A stretch of DNA of 64,000 nt from Alcanivorax sp. (GCF_019431375.1 NZ_CP080267.1:1302001-1366000); one strand, 5' to 3'; shown: positions 41,191-49,705, counted from the stretch's first letter. Numbers and translations: made by a program. The notes: generated by a model from the letters alone, not told the origin.

Positions 41191-42309
41191 TTAGATGTCG
41201 AGTGTCACCGTGCCCACCGGCACGCTGACGCAAATTTGAATGTCTTCTTCGCCACTGGTGATCTCACCGGTGCGGATATCGCGCACTTCACCGGCCGTCT
41301 TGCGACAGGTACAGGCGTGACAGATACCCATGCGGCAACCGGATTCCGGGGTCAGCCCGGCGGACTCCGCCTGCTCCAGCAAGGTGGCACCATTATTGAT
41401 GGCCATTTTCTCGCTCTGCACGAAACGCACTTCGCCTTCGGCACTGTCGCTTTCGATCTGCGGTGCGGCCAGGGTGAACTGCTCCTTGTGCAGGCGCTCT
41501 GCCAGACCGTCCTCTTCCCAGACTTTTTCCACCGCAGCCATCATCGGCGGCGGGCCACACAGAAAAGTGGTTGCCTGTGCAAATTCCGGCGCAGCAATGT
41601 ACAAATGTTCACGGGAAAACAGGCCAGACAGTTCACCCTGTTCACCCTCATCATTGAAGCAGCGCACCAGAGTCACGTTGTCATGAGCCCGCGCAATCTC
41701 GTCCAGCTCGCTGGCGTAGATCATGTCGGCGGCGCTGTTGGCGTAATGCAGGAAGGTGATCGGGCCGCTGAAGCCTTCGTCACACAGGGTGCGCAGCATG
41801 GACATCACCGGGGTGATACCGCTGCCGCCACTGATCAGCAGCACCTGCTCCGGGCGCTGTTCCGGCAGCGCGAATTCGCCATCCGCCTGGGACAGCAGCA
41901 CCACATCGCCAACACTCAGCTGTTCACGCAGATGGCGGGAAACAAAGCCGTTGGCGTGCACTTTGGCGGTCAACTCGATGCAACCGTCGGCACGGTGCAG
42001 GGAGTTGGCCGGAGAATAGCAGCGGGTCTGGCGCTTGCCGTTGATGGTGACGGAAAGCTGCACGAACTGACCGGGAGTAAAGCCTTCCCAGTTGTGATTG
42101 GGGCGCAGGGTCAAGGTCACGCTGTCTTCGGTCAGGTAGCGCACGGCTTCCACCTTGGCGCGCACCTCATTAACGGACCACAGCGGATTGAACACTTCCA
42201 GATAACGGTCAACGCCATGGGGATAGGAAAGAATATCCGCCACGCGGGACTGCAGCAGGCGGGTCAGGCCTTGCTGAAAACGGCTGGAGGTCTGTGTCAT
42301 TGCGTTCAT
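41191..42309 (-). CDS. DesC-like ferredoxin reductase for the desaturase
   Basis: Flavin reductase fused to a plant-type ferredoxin (about 372 aa). FAD domain with RCYSPAN (flavin-binding RxYS), NAD domain with LLISGGSGITPVMSMLRTL and FLCGPPPMM, and a C-terminal [2Fe-2S] domain with Cys pattern ESGCRMGICHACTCRK plus a last Cys in DIQICVSVP. It supplies electrons to the DesB-like desaturase. Start: ATG at 42309 has AGGG at eight bases; ATGs at 42318 and 42351 are alternatives. Transcription probably from the divergent promoter shared with the TetR gene. Confidence 0.92.
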   Translation of the reverse strand: MNAMTQTSSRFQQGLTRLLQSRVADILSYPHGVDRYLEVFNPLWSVNEVRAKVEAVRYLTEDSVTLTLRPNHNWEGFTPGQFVQLSVTINGKRQTRCYSPANSLHRADGCIELTAKVHANGFVSRHLREQLSVGDVVLLSQADGEFALPEQRPEQVLLISGGSGITPVMSMLRTLCDEGFSGPITFLHYANSAADMIYASELDEIARAHDNVTLVRCFNDEGEQGELSGLFSREHLYIAAPEFAQATTFLCGPPPMMAAVEKVWEEDGLAERLHKEQFTLAAPQIESDSAEGEVRFVQSEKMAINNGATLLEQAESAGLTPESGCRMGICHACTCRKTAGEVRDIRTGEITSGEEDIQICVSVPVGTVTLDI

Positions 42310-42324
42310 TGGGTTCATCCCTGT

Positions 42325-42385
42325 AAGTGAACAGTTGTACGCATTATTCATAGACTCACCATTTGAGTCAACACCTGTACACTTA
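42325..42385. promoter_or_regulatory. DesT-like operator region
   Basis: Nested palindromes between the desaturase operon and the TetR gene: GACTCA-ccatt-TGAGTC at 42353-42369, and outer inverted words AAGTGAACAGTTGTAC (from 42325) versus GTGTACAGGTGTTG on the opposite strand. This is where DesT binds in P. aeruginosa. Confidence 0.55.
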
Positions 42386-42610
42386 ATTTTGTAAATGCTT
42401 GCATTATCATGCAGTTACACATGTTTTTTTCGTACCAGTTGCATCACGGGCTCACAACGAGGAGAATTTACAGCGTATTTTCAGGGTCTGTTGGCGCATA
42501 ACGCCCGCCAGCACCCCGGCATTTTCCTGCCCGAGCAACCGGAAACGGGGGAACGAGACTGCCGGCCAGGCCTGGCTAACGACCTGAACCCCCATGCAGA
42601 GGCGACCGGA

Positions 42611-43258
42611 ATGACCAAGGAAAGCACCAGCAGAACCCGCAAGCCGAAACGGGGCCAGACCCGTGAAGCACTGATGGCAGCGGCGCTGGATCTGGTCGTC
42701 AAGAAGGCCCCCTTCTCCAGCCTGAGCCTGCGCGAAGTCACCAAGCGTGCCGGCGTGGTGCCCACTGCCTTCTACCGGCATTTCCCGGACATGAGCGCCC
42801 TGGGCCTGACGCTGCTGGATGAATCCTTCCGTACCTTGCGCCATATGATGCGCCAGGTCCGCCAGGAAGAACTGCCCAATGAGCGCATGTTGCGCGGGTC
42901 CCTGGAGGTGTACTTCAACTATGTCCGCAATAACCGGGCACACTTTCTGTTTGTCTCCAAGGAGCTGGCCGGCGGCACCCCCACCATGCGCAACGCCATC
43001 CGCCGGGAAATCCGCATGTTCACCAACGAACTGGCCATGGACATGGCCCGCTTCCCGTTCCTTAACCATGTGAATGCAGAAGACCTGCAGATGATGGCCG
43101 GGCTGGTGGTCAACAATGTCACCGCCCTGACACAGGAAATGCTGGAACTGGAAGAAGACGACGAGTTCGGCCAGAACCAGGTACTCGGCACTGCGGAAAA
43201 ACAGTTGCGATTGATCTATTTCGGCGTCGGCATGTGGAAGTCCAAACCGGATCAATGA
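42611..43258 (+). CDS. DesT-like TetR regulator of unsaturated fatty acid synthesis
   Basis: A 215-aa TetR protein. HTH (about 10-58): GQTREALMAAALDLVVKK, SLREVTKRAGVVPTAFYRHF. The C-terminal domain (YVRNNRAHFLFVSKELAG, LTQEMLELEEDDE) matches the layout of DesT/FabR regulators that sense the acyl-CoA pool. Divergent from DesC/DesB, exactly as desT is from desCB in P. aeruginosa. The ATG at 42611 follows GAGG and gives the family length; 216 nt of open frame upstream look non-coding. Confidence 0.9.
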   Translation: MTKESTSRTRKPKRGQTREALMAAALDLVVKKAPFSSLSLREVTKRAGVVPTAFYRHFPDMSALGLTLLDESFRTLRHMMRQVRQEELPNERMLRGSLEVYFNYVRNNRAHFLFVSKELAGGTPTMRNAIRREIRMFTNELAMDMARFPFLNHVNAEDLQMMAGLVVNNVTALTQEMLELEEDDEFGQNQVLGTAEKQLRLIYFGVGMWKSKPDQ

Positions 43259-43392
43259 TCCCGGCTCCACCCCCTTACTGCTCGCCGGCAAACCTCCGTC
43301 ACAGTTTTATTTTGGTGTGCTTCAGTCCCTATACACCTTGTCTGCGCGGCCAATAGCGCGCCGCTTACCCTGCTCTATACTCCCCACAGTTT

Positions 43393-43442
43393 CATGATCT
43401 TTACGTCTCTGACAGCAATAACGCAGGGACATAAAGATCATG
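43393..43442. repeat. Inverted repeat in the MaoC gene leader
   Basis: CATGATCTTTA-c-GTC and its complement GAC-a-TAAAGATCATG spaced about 20 bp, ending 42 bp before the MaoC start. Could be an operator or an mRNA hairpin. Confidence 0.5.
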
Positions 43443-43483
43443 GGTCTGAGACCACAACACGACCAACGGGAAAGGATCGAGTA

Positions 43484-44353
43484 ATGAGTGAGGTAAAATT
43501 CCGCGAACTGCGCAACGCGCCCCCCATGGTGATCAACTTCGCCAAGGCGGTAATGCGCGCCACCGTAAAGCCGGGCAGCAACCCCACCCTGCCGGAAATC
43601 GGCCTGCGCCTGAATGATGTGGCTCTGGACGAAAAACACCTGGCGGCCTACCGCAAAGTGTGTGGCTTTGCCGCCGACGGCAAACTGCCGGTGACCTACC
43701 CGCACATGCACGCCTTCCCGCTGCATATGGCCCTGATCCTTAGCGACGGCTTCCCGTTCCCGGCCATGGGTCTGGTGCACGTGCGCAACAGCATCACCCA
43801 GTACCGCCCCATCAGCGAGCGCGAGCAGCTGAACGTGAAATGCTTCCTGGGCAACCTGACCAAGGTAGACAAGGGCTACGAGTTCTCCATCTTCACCAGC
43901 ATCAGCACCGGCGGTGAGCGGGTATGGGAAAGCGAATCGGTAAACTTCTTCCGTAGCGGCGGCGGTAGCAGCAGCAAGAAGAAGGATGCACCCAAGCCCC
44001 AGCCGGCCACCGACACCGTGGAATGGAAAGTCCCCGGCGACACCGGCCGTCGCTACGGCGCAGTCTCCGGCGACCGCAACCCGATCCATCTGTACCCGCT
44101 GTCTGCCAAGCTGTTCGGTTTCAAACGCCAGATCGCCCATGGCATGTGGTCCAAGGCCCGCTGCCTGGCCGAGCTGCAGAACCAGCTGCCGGAAGAAGCG
44201 TTCACCGTGGATGTGCAGTTCAAGCTGCCCATGTTCATCCCCGCCACCGTGAAGTTCGAGAACAAGGCGGTAGACGGCGGCAGCGACTTCCGCCTGCTGG
44301 CCAAGGACGGCATCAAGCCGCACCTGGCCGGCCAGATCCGTCCGGCGGAGTAA
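43484..44353 (+). CDS. MaoC-type 3-hydroxyacyl dehydratase
   Basis: Hot-dog-fold dehydratase/hydratase (289 aa). The N-terminal half is a degenerate hot dog (FRELRNAPPMVINFAKAVMR); a Ser/Lys linker (GGGSSSKKKDAPKP, about 162-175) leads to the C-terminal MaoC domain with the hydratase motif GRRYGAVSGDRNPIHLYPL (about 187-205) and AHGMWSKARCLAEL. Such MaoC proteins pair with high-molecular-weight FabG reductases; one is encoded at 32370. The ATG follows GGGAAAGGATCGAGTA. Confidence 0.9.
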   Translation: MSEVKFRELRNAPPMVINFAKAVMRATVKPGSNPTLPEIGLRLNDVALDEKHLAAYRKVCGFAADGKLPVTYPHMHAFPLHMALILSDGFPFPAMGLVHVRNSITQYRPISEREQLNVKCFLGNLTKVDKGYEFSIFTSISTGGERVWESESVNFFRSGGGSSSKKKDAPKPQPATDTVEWKVPGDTGRRYGAVSGDRNPIHLYPLSAKLFGFKRQIAHGMWSKARCLAELQNQLPEEAFTVDVQFKLPMFIPATVKFENKAVDGGSDFRLLAKDGIKPHLAGQIRPAE

Positions 44354-44463
44354 AATAGCTACACGCTTCAAGCCGCAAGCTGCAACGCGGGCATGGCCGT
44401 GCTAATTGCATAGCGCCCTGCCCGCGTTTTTTGTGGGCGGCAGCATGCAGGCTAACAATGACA

Positions 44464-44619
44464 TGTAGGAGCCCATGCTTGCATGGCGAACCGAGGCAGC
44501 AGAGACCAACGTCAAGGCACCATTGTTTCTGGAGAGACCTGTCGAGCTTTGCAATTCCTGATCGCCCCCTGGTCGATTCCCGCGCAAGCGCGGTTCGCCA
44601 TGCAAGCATAGCTCCTACA
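44464..44619. repeat. Long REP-like inverted repeat
   Basis: Left arm TGTAGGAGCCCATGCTTGCA from 44464 and right arm 44591-44619, near-complementary over about 29 bp, separated by about 97 bp. It has the same build as the element at 33917 (GTAGGAGC ... GGCGAACCG). Together with the tandem array it fills the 378-bp gap between the MaoC gene and mnmH. Confidence 0.8.
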
Positions 44620-44679
44620 GCAGCTTCGTAGAAATGACGAGGTCCGGGGAATTTTCCAGCCTTTCCCTATCCAACCAGC

Positions 44680-44713
44680 GTAGCTTGTAGCTTGTAGCTT
44701 GTAGCTTGTAGCT
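44680..44713 (+). repeat. Tandem 7-bp array (GTAGCTT) just upstream of mnmH
   Basis: Nearly five head-to-tail copies of GTAGCTT ending 18 bp before the mnmH ATG. Microsatellite-like and potentially variable in copy number. Confidence 0.9.
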
Positions 44714-44731
44714 GTTCTAAACTCGCCCCCC

Positions 44732-45835
44732 ATGCGCGACGATACCGACGATTTCCTGTCCCTGTTCCTGAACGACACGCCCCTGCTGGACGTGCGTGCC
44801 CCCGTGGAATTCGCCAAGGGCGCCTTTCCCGGTGCTGCCAATATCGCCCTGATCAACGACGACGAGCGCCACCAGATCGGCATCTGCTACAAGCAGCATG
44901 GCCAGCAGGCGGCCATTGATCTGGGTAACCAGCTGGTCAGCGGCGAGGAGCGGGAGCGGCGCATGCAGGCCTGGCAGCAATGGTGGCAGGCCAACCCCAA
45001 CGGTTATCTGTATTGTTTTCGTGGCGGGTTACGCAGCCAGACCACCCAAGCCTGGTTGCGCGAAGCCGGCGTCGATGCGCCGCTCGTCGCCGGCGGCTAC
45101 AAGGCCATGCGCCGTTTCCTGCTCGACGAGCTTGAGGCCTGCATCGCCACGCTGCCCTTCGAAATTCTCTGTGGCCGTACCGGCTGCGCCAAAACCCGGG
45201 TCATCGAAACCCAGACCAACGCCGTGGATCTGGAAGGCCTGGCGCATCATCGTGGCTCCTCGTTCGGCCGTCGCCCCGGTGGTCAGCCTACCCAGATTGG
45301 TTTCGACAATGCCCTGGCCATCGCCATGCTCAAGCAGCGGGCGCAAAACCCGAGCTGGGTATTGCTGGAAGACGAAAGCAAGTTGATCGGTCGCTGCCAC
45401 CTGCCTTTTTCCCTGCAGGACAAGATCAAGAGCTGCCCGCGCATCATCATCAACGAGACGCTGGAATCCCGGGTGCAGGTCACCCTGGAGGATTATGTGG
45501 TGGGCCCGTTGGAAGAATACCGTCAGCACTTCGGCGAGCAGCAGGCTCTCCATTATCTCGGCGAGGAACTGCTCGCCGCCATGGACCGCATCCGCCGCCG
45601 CCTGGGCGGGCTTCGCCATCAGCAGCTGCGCCAGCTACTGTCCGAAGCCCTGGCCGTACAGGCCATCAGCGGCGACACCGGGCTCCACGAAGACTGGATC
45701 CGCACTCTGCTACGCGACTACTACGACCCCATGTACGACTACATGCTCTCCCACCGGGAAGGAGACATCGTCTTTGAGGGTAGCCGCGACGAGGTCATGG
45801 CGTTCCTGGAAGACCGACTGACACCTGAAGCCTGA
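44732..45835 (+). CDS. mnmH: tRNA 2-selenouridine synthase
   Basis: MnmH (SelU/YbbB, 367 aa) replaces the sulfur of 2-thiouridine at tRNA wobble position 34 with selenium from selenophosphate, via a geranylated intermediate. N-terminal rhodanese domain (about 12-130) with active Cys C95 in YLYCFRGGLRS, followed by a P-loop domain. The Walker A-like sequence GRTGCAKT (148-155) has Ala where the canonical GxxGxGKT has Gly; whether this is normal in the family I cannot check. Ribosome site is absent or weak. Selenophosphate would come from SelD at 51549. Confidence 0.95.
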   Translation: MRDDTDDFLSLFLNDTPLLDVRAPVEFAKGAFPGAANIALINDDERHQIGICYKQHGQQAAIDLGNQLVSGEERERRMQAWQQWWQANPNGYLYCFRGGLRSQTTQAWLREAGVDAPLVAGGYKAMRRFLLDELEACIATLPFEILCGRTGCAKTRVIETQTNAVDLEGLAHHRGSSFGRRPGGQPTQIGFDNALAIAMLKQRAQNPSWVLLEDESKLIGRCHLPFSLQDKIKSCPRIIINETLESRVQVTLEDYVVGPLEEYRQHFGEQQALHYLGEELLAAMDRIRRRLGGLRHQQLRQLLSEALAVQAISGDTGLHEDWIRTLLRDYYDPMYDYMLSHREGDIVFEGSRDEVMAFLEDRLTPEA

Positions 45836-45842
45836 AGCGACA

Positions 45843-45918
45843 GTTGGAGCCTTGCTCGCAAGGCGAATAGTCCGCAGAACCTATTGGCGGGCATTCGCCT
45901 TGCAAGCAAGGCTCCAAC
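45843..45918. repeat. REP-like palindrome, first of a pair
   Basis: GTTGGAGCCTTGCTCGCAAG at the left and CTTGCAAGCAAGGCTCCAAC at the right end, 76 bp overall. Begins 8 bp after the mnmH stop. Confidence 0.85.
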
Positions 45919-45962
45919 GAAAGGCGGAGAGGAATTATCTCCCCGGTTTGGCTACGAAATTC

Positions 45963-46050
45963 CGTTGGAGCTTTGCTCGCAAAGCGAAGGGCACCCCGCT
46001 GGCATGGCGCCGGAATAACGCCCTTCGCCTTGCGAGCGAGGCTCCAACGG
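45963..46050. repeat. REP-like palindrome, second of a pair
   Basis: CGTTGGAGCTTTGCTCGCAA at the left and TTGCGAGCGAGGCTCCAACG at the right, 88 bp. A close relative of the element 45 bp before it; together they occupy most of the 338-bp gap between mnmH and the ABC transporter. Confidence 0.85.
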
Positions 46051-46173
46051 ATATTTGGGTTGCTGGCTGGCATCCCCGGCTAAGCGTTCTATAATCACCC
46101 TGTCGTGTCTGGCCGGGCCCGCGACGGAAATTTCACTTTGCCCGGTAAGCCTCCCTATTGAACGGAGTCAACA

Positions 46174-47046
46174 ATGCGCTTCCCCTTTCTTGCCGCTCTG
46201 CTGGCAGCAGTGCTGCTGTCTGCCTGTAACGAACCCCACACCGGGACCTTCGTTTTCACCGCCATCCCCGATCAGGATGAATCCCAACTGGAAAAACGCT
46301 TCGGCGTGGTTGCCCTCTATCTGGAGGAGCAACTGGGCGTACCGGTGAAATATGTCCCGGTGAAATCCTATGCCGCCGCCGTCACTGCCTTCCGCAATAA
46401 CGAAGTGCAGATGGCCTGGTTCGGTGGTTTGTCCGGTGTCCAGGCCCGTCGCCTGGTACCTGGCTCCCAGGCCATCGCCCAGGGCCTGGAAGATCCTGAC
46501 TTCAAATCCTACTTCATCGCCAACACCAGCACCGGCCTGAGCCCGTCAGAGACACTCACCGAGGCCTTTGTGGAGCAAACGTCCTTTACCTTTGGTTCCA
46601 AGGGCAGCACTTCCGGGCGCCTGATGCCGGAGTTCTACCTGCGCGATACCTTCAACCAGTCCCCGGACCAACTGTTCGAGAAAGTCGGCTTCTCCGGCGA
46701 CCACAGCGCCACCATCGCCCTGGTACAAAGCGGCGCCTATGCCACCGGCGCGGTGAACTACAAGGTGTGGGAGCGCGAACTGGAAGAAGGCAAGATCGAC
46801 ACCGACAAGGTCCAGGTCATCTGGGAAACCCCCGGCTATCCGGACTATCACTGGACCGTGCGTGGCGACCTGAATGACAAGTTCGGCGACGGCTTCACCC
46901 AGCGCGTCACCGAGGCCCTGCTGGCCATTGATGACCCGGTACTGCTGAACGCGTTCCCACGGGAAAAATTCATTCCCGCCAGCAATGACGACTTTGCGCC
47001 CATCGAGGAAACCGCCGAAGCCATCGGCCTGCTGGACGCCCAGTAA
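46174..47046 (+). CDS. PhnD-like ABC transporter substrate-binding lipoprotein
   Basis: Periplasmic binding lipoprotein of 290 aa with lipobox LLSAC (C18). PhnD/phosphate-phosphonate family fold: FTAIPDQDESQLEKRFGVVALYLEEQLGVPV (about 25-55, described in parts), MAWFGGLSGVQAR, FGSKGSTSGRLMPEFYL and HSATIALVQSGAYATGAVNY. The family binds phosphonate, phosphite or other oxyanions. Sitting between mnmH and selD, a selenium oxyanion is an attractive ligand (inference). ATG follows CGGAG. Confidence 0.9.
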   Translation: MRFPFLAALLAAVLLSACNEPHTGTFVFTAIPDQDESQLEKRFGVVALYLEEQLGVPVKYVPVKSYAAAVTAFRNNEVQMAWFGGLSGVQARRLVPGSQAIAQGLEDPDFKSYFIANTSTGLSPSETLTEAFVEQTSFTFGSKGSTSGRLMPEFYLRDTFNQSPDQLFEKVGFSGDHSATIALVQSGAYATGAVNYKVWERELEEGKIDTDKVQVIWETPGYPDYHWTVRGDLNDKFGDGFTQRVTEALLAIDDPVLLNAFPREKFIPASNDDFAPIEETAEAIGLLDAQ

Positions 47047-47058
47047 CAGGATCGGATT

Positions 47059-47709
47059 TTGACATTCCATCTTGAAAACGCACGGCTTGGCCATCCCGGC
47101 CAGGTCGTGTTTGCGTCCCTGTCGCTGACCATTGCCGACGGCGAGAACGTGGCGCTGCTGGGCCCTTCCGGTGCCGGCAAATCCACCCTGCTGGCCGCCC
47201 TGCGCCAGCAGCAGGAAGCCCGTTGTGCCTGGTGCCCCCAGGCCGGTGACCTGGTGCCCATGCTCAGCGTCTTCCACAACCTCTACATGGGCGCCCTGCC
47301 CCGCCAACGCACCCTCACCAACCTGCGCAACCTGATCTGGCCCAGCGCCAGGGAAAAAGCCAGCGTGGGCCAACTGGCCCGGGAGCTGGGGCTGCAGGAC
47401 AAGCTGTTCACCAGCGTGGACCAGCTATCCGGCGGTCAGGCGCAACGGGTTGCCCTGGGGCGGGCGCTCTATACGCAGCGCCCCGTGCTGCTGGCCGACG
47501 AACCAGTCTCCAGTCTGGATGAGCATCAAGGGCTTGATCTGCTGCAGCGGGCGCTGGCCCGACACCAAACCGCCGTGGTCGCCTTGCATGATCGTGAGCT
47601 GGCGCTGCAATGCTGTGACCGCATCATCGGTCTGGGCGAAGGCCGCATTCTGCTCGACGCCCCCGCCAGCACCTTGAGCCTGGGTGATCTGGACACGCTC
47701 TACCTATGA
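47059..47709 (+). CDS. ABC transporter ATP-binding protein (PhnC-like)
   Basis: Cytoplasmic ATPase of 216 aa. Walker A GPSGAGKST (35-43), signature QLSGGQAQRVALGRAL (about 120-135), Walker B PVLLADEP and H-loop VVALHDREL. Shorter than typical PhnC (about 250-280). Start is TTG after ATCGGAT, 12 bp after the binding-protein stop. The stop overlaps the permease ATG, so the three genes form one operon. Confidence 0.92.
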   Translation: MTFHLENARLGHPGQVVFASLSLTIADGENVALLGPSGAGKSTLLAALRQQQEARCAWCPQAGDLVPMLSVFHNLYMGALPRQRTLTNLRNLIWPSAREKASVGQLARELGLQDKLFTSVDQLSGGQAQRVALGRALYTQRPVLLADEPVSSLDEHQGLDLLQRALARHQTAVVALHDRELALQCCDRIIGLGEGRILLDAPASTLSLGDLDTLYL

Positions 47710-49202
47710 GCCTCGGCGCCCGGCAGCCCGTCAACACCACCGCCGCCCGCTGGCGCCGGGCCAGCTTCTGGCTTGCCGTGGCCGGGCTGATCGCCCTGGC
47801 GTTTGCCGACCTGGAGATCACCCGTTCCTCCCCGGGCAGTGAACTGCTGCGCATGGGCCAGGGTTTTCTCGCCCCGGATTTCTTCTCCACCGATAACCTC
47901 TGGCGGGCACTGGCCAACACCCTGGCCTTCGCCTGGCAGGGCACCGCCCTGGCCGCCCTGTTCGGCTTTCTCATGGCCATGGCCTGGCATCGCCGTTGGG
48001 TGCGGGGTGTTGCGGCCAGCATCCGCGCCGTCCACGAACTGTTCTGGGGGCTGCTGCTGTTGCAGGTGGCCGGGTTGAGCACGGTCACCGGGGTGCTGGC
48101 CATCGCCATTCCCTACGCGGGCATCTTCGCCAAGGTCTTCGGTGAATTTCTGGAAGAAGCCGACCCAGGCCCTGCCAATGCACTGCCCGTCAGCCGCCAG
48201 CGCCTGAGCGTGTTCTTCTACGCCCGCCTGCCGCTGGTCTGGCAGGCCTTCAAGGCCTACGGCGGCTATCGGCTGGAGTGCGCCATTCGCGCCTCCGCCA
48301 TCCTCGGCTTTATCGGCCTGCCCACCCTGGGCTTCCACCTGGAAACCGCCTTTCGTGAAGGCAGCTACGACCAGGGCGCCGCCCTGTTATACCTGTTCTT
48401 TGCCATCATCTTTACCCTGCGCTGGTGGCTGCGTCCGGCCCTGATCCCCGTGTACCTGTTGGCCGCTATCGCCTGGGCACCGCCGCTGTTCACCGGCCGG
48501 CTCGATACCCTGGTGCGCTTCGTCACCGTGGATCTGGTGCCAGTACCGCTCCGCCAGGGCGGCGGGCTCATGGAACTGTGGCACTGGTTCGCCATGCTCT
48601 GGCAGCAACAACTGTGGCCGGGGCTGTGGCAGACCCTGGTGCTGGGCCTCGGCGCCCTGCTGCTGACCGGCGTGCTTTCGCTACTACTGTTCCCGCTGAT
48701 CTCGCCCCTGTTCGGCAACCGGGCGAGCCGTACCGCCGGCCATGGCTTGTTGGTGGTCATGCGTACCACCCCTGAATTCTTTCTCGCCTTCTTCTTCCTG
48801 ATTCTGCTCGGGCCCTCCATGCTGCCCGGCATCCTGGCGCTGGCCCTGCACACCGGCGCCATCGTCGCCCACCTGACCGGCCGGTTCAGCGAAAGTCTGA
48901 AACTGCGCGCGGACGCCCCCACCGGCCTCAACCGCTACGCCTGGGAAGTGCTGCCCCGCGTCAGCCCCAATCTGCTGGCCTTTCTGCTCTACCGCTGGGA
49001 AGTGATCATGCGCGAAACCGCTGTGCTGGGTATCCTTGGCATCCATACCCTGGGTTTCTATATCGATTCCAGCGTGGCGGAATTCCGCTTCGACCGGACC
49101 CTGCTATTGATCCTGGCCACGGTCATGCTCAATCTGGCGGTGGATGCGTTGTCGCGGGGATTGCGCAGGCGGCTGCGGTTGAAGCCGGGCTTAGGTTTAT
49201 AA
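47706..49202 (+). CDS. Fused double ABC permease (PhnE-like)
   Basis: Integral membrane protein of 498 aa with two permease halves in one chain. Each half has a coupling-helix region: RLPLVWQAFKAYGGYRLECA then SAILGFIGLPTLGF (about 175-205), and LPRVSPNLLAFLLYRWEVIM then TAVLGILGIHTLGFYI (about 418-455). About 11-12 transmembrane segments. Overlaps the ATPase gene by four bases. The fused form means one polypeptide could replace the usual permease dimer. Confidence 0.9.
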   Translation: MSLGARQPVNTTAARWRRASFWLAVAGLIALAFADLEITRSSPGSELLRMGQGFLAPDFFSTDNLWRALANTLAFAWQGTALAALFGFLMAMAWHRRWVRGVAASIRAVHELFWGLLLLQVAGLSTVTGVLAIAIPYAGIFAKVFGEFLEEADPGPANALPVSRQRLSVFFYARLPLVWQAFKAYGGYRLECAIRASAILGFIGLPTLGFHLETAFREGSYDQGAALLYLFFAIIFTLRWWLRPALIPVYLLAAIAWAPPLFTGRLDTLVRFVTVDLVPVPLRQGGGLMELWHWFAMLWQQQLWPGLWQTLVLGLGALLLTGVLSLLLFPLISPLFGNRASRTAGHGLLVVMRTTPEFFLAFFFLILLGPSMLPGILALALHTGAIVAHLTGRFSESLKLRADAPTGLNRYAWEVLPRVSPNLLAFLLYRWEVIMRETAVLGILGIHTLGFYIDSSVAEFRFDRTLLLILATVMLNLAVDALSRGLRRRLRLKPGLGL

Positions 49203-49276
49203 GAAAGAGCAAATCAGACTTGTAAGAAGCGTCTACAACGGTGCCGCCTTATTCATAACTAGCGAAAGGACTAGCG

Positions 49277-49705
49277 ATGCTTGTAACCAAAACAGGAAAT
49301 CTGCTCAGCGAAGAACACCAGCCGGTTTCATGCGACAGCGTTGACGATTTACGAGAGATTCTCTCTGGCATGAGCTGGCAACAGTTATCTGCTATAAAAA
49401 TTGAAAAAGATGGAATGGCCATAGAGGGCTCCGGGTCGACTGAAGATGGCTTTTCCGTTGTGTTCTATGAATCAAATACCGAATCAGTCACGCCTAGTGA
49501 TCCGACTTTCGATGACATGACCGACATCCTCACCAAATTCTATGAAGGTGATGATGCTTGGAGAAACAACAGGGCATGGGAAAAGCCCAAATATCCACAA
49601 AGAAAGGAAAACACGTCTCCGTCACGCTCGGGGCTTCTTTTGAAACTTATTATCTTTTTTGCTGTTGGTTATGCCGTAGCTCAACTATTGAATGCTAGCG
49701 GTTAA
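49277..49705 (+). CDS. Hypothetical tail-anchored protein, AT-richer
   Basis: Unrecognised 142-aa acidic protein, mostly polar, with one C-terminal hydrophobic helix (about 119-138, LLLKLIIFFAVGYAVAQLL). A good ribosome site (AAAGGA) precedes the ATG. Base composition and codons (ATA, TTA, AAA) are visibly AT-richer than neighbours, so it looks recently acquired or very weakly selected. It interrupts the run between the ABC transporter and the PhzF gene; no link with selenium can be shown. Confidence 0.7.
   Translation: MLVTKTGNLLSEEHQPVSCDSVDDLREILSGMSWQQLSAIKIEKDGMAIEGSGSTEDGFSVVFYESNTESVTPSDPTFDDMTDILTKFYEGDDAWRNNRAWEKPKYPQRKENTSPSRSGLLLKLIIFFAVGYAVAQLLNASG

Noticed and set aside
41236..42330. 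364-codon open frame opposite the ferredoxin reductase
   Set aside because: Antisense to a gene with clear FAD, NAD and 2Fe-2S motifs.
44464..44619. Inverted repeats considered as an insertion sequence
   Set aside because: The core of about 97 bp has no transposase and no target duplication could be recognised.
45843..46050. Direct-repeat pair considered as a CRISPR array
   Set aside because: Only two non-identical palindromes, no regular spacers and no cas genes.
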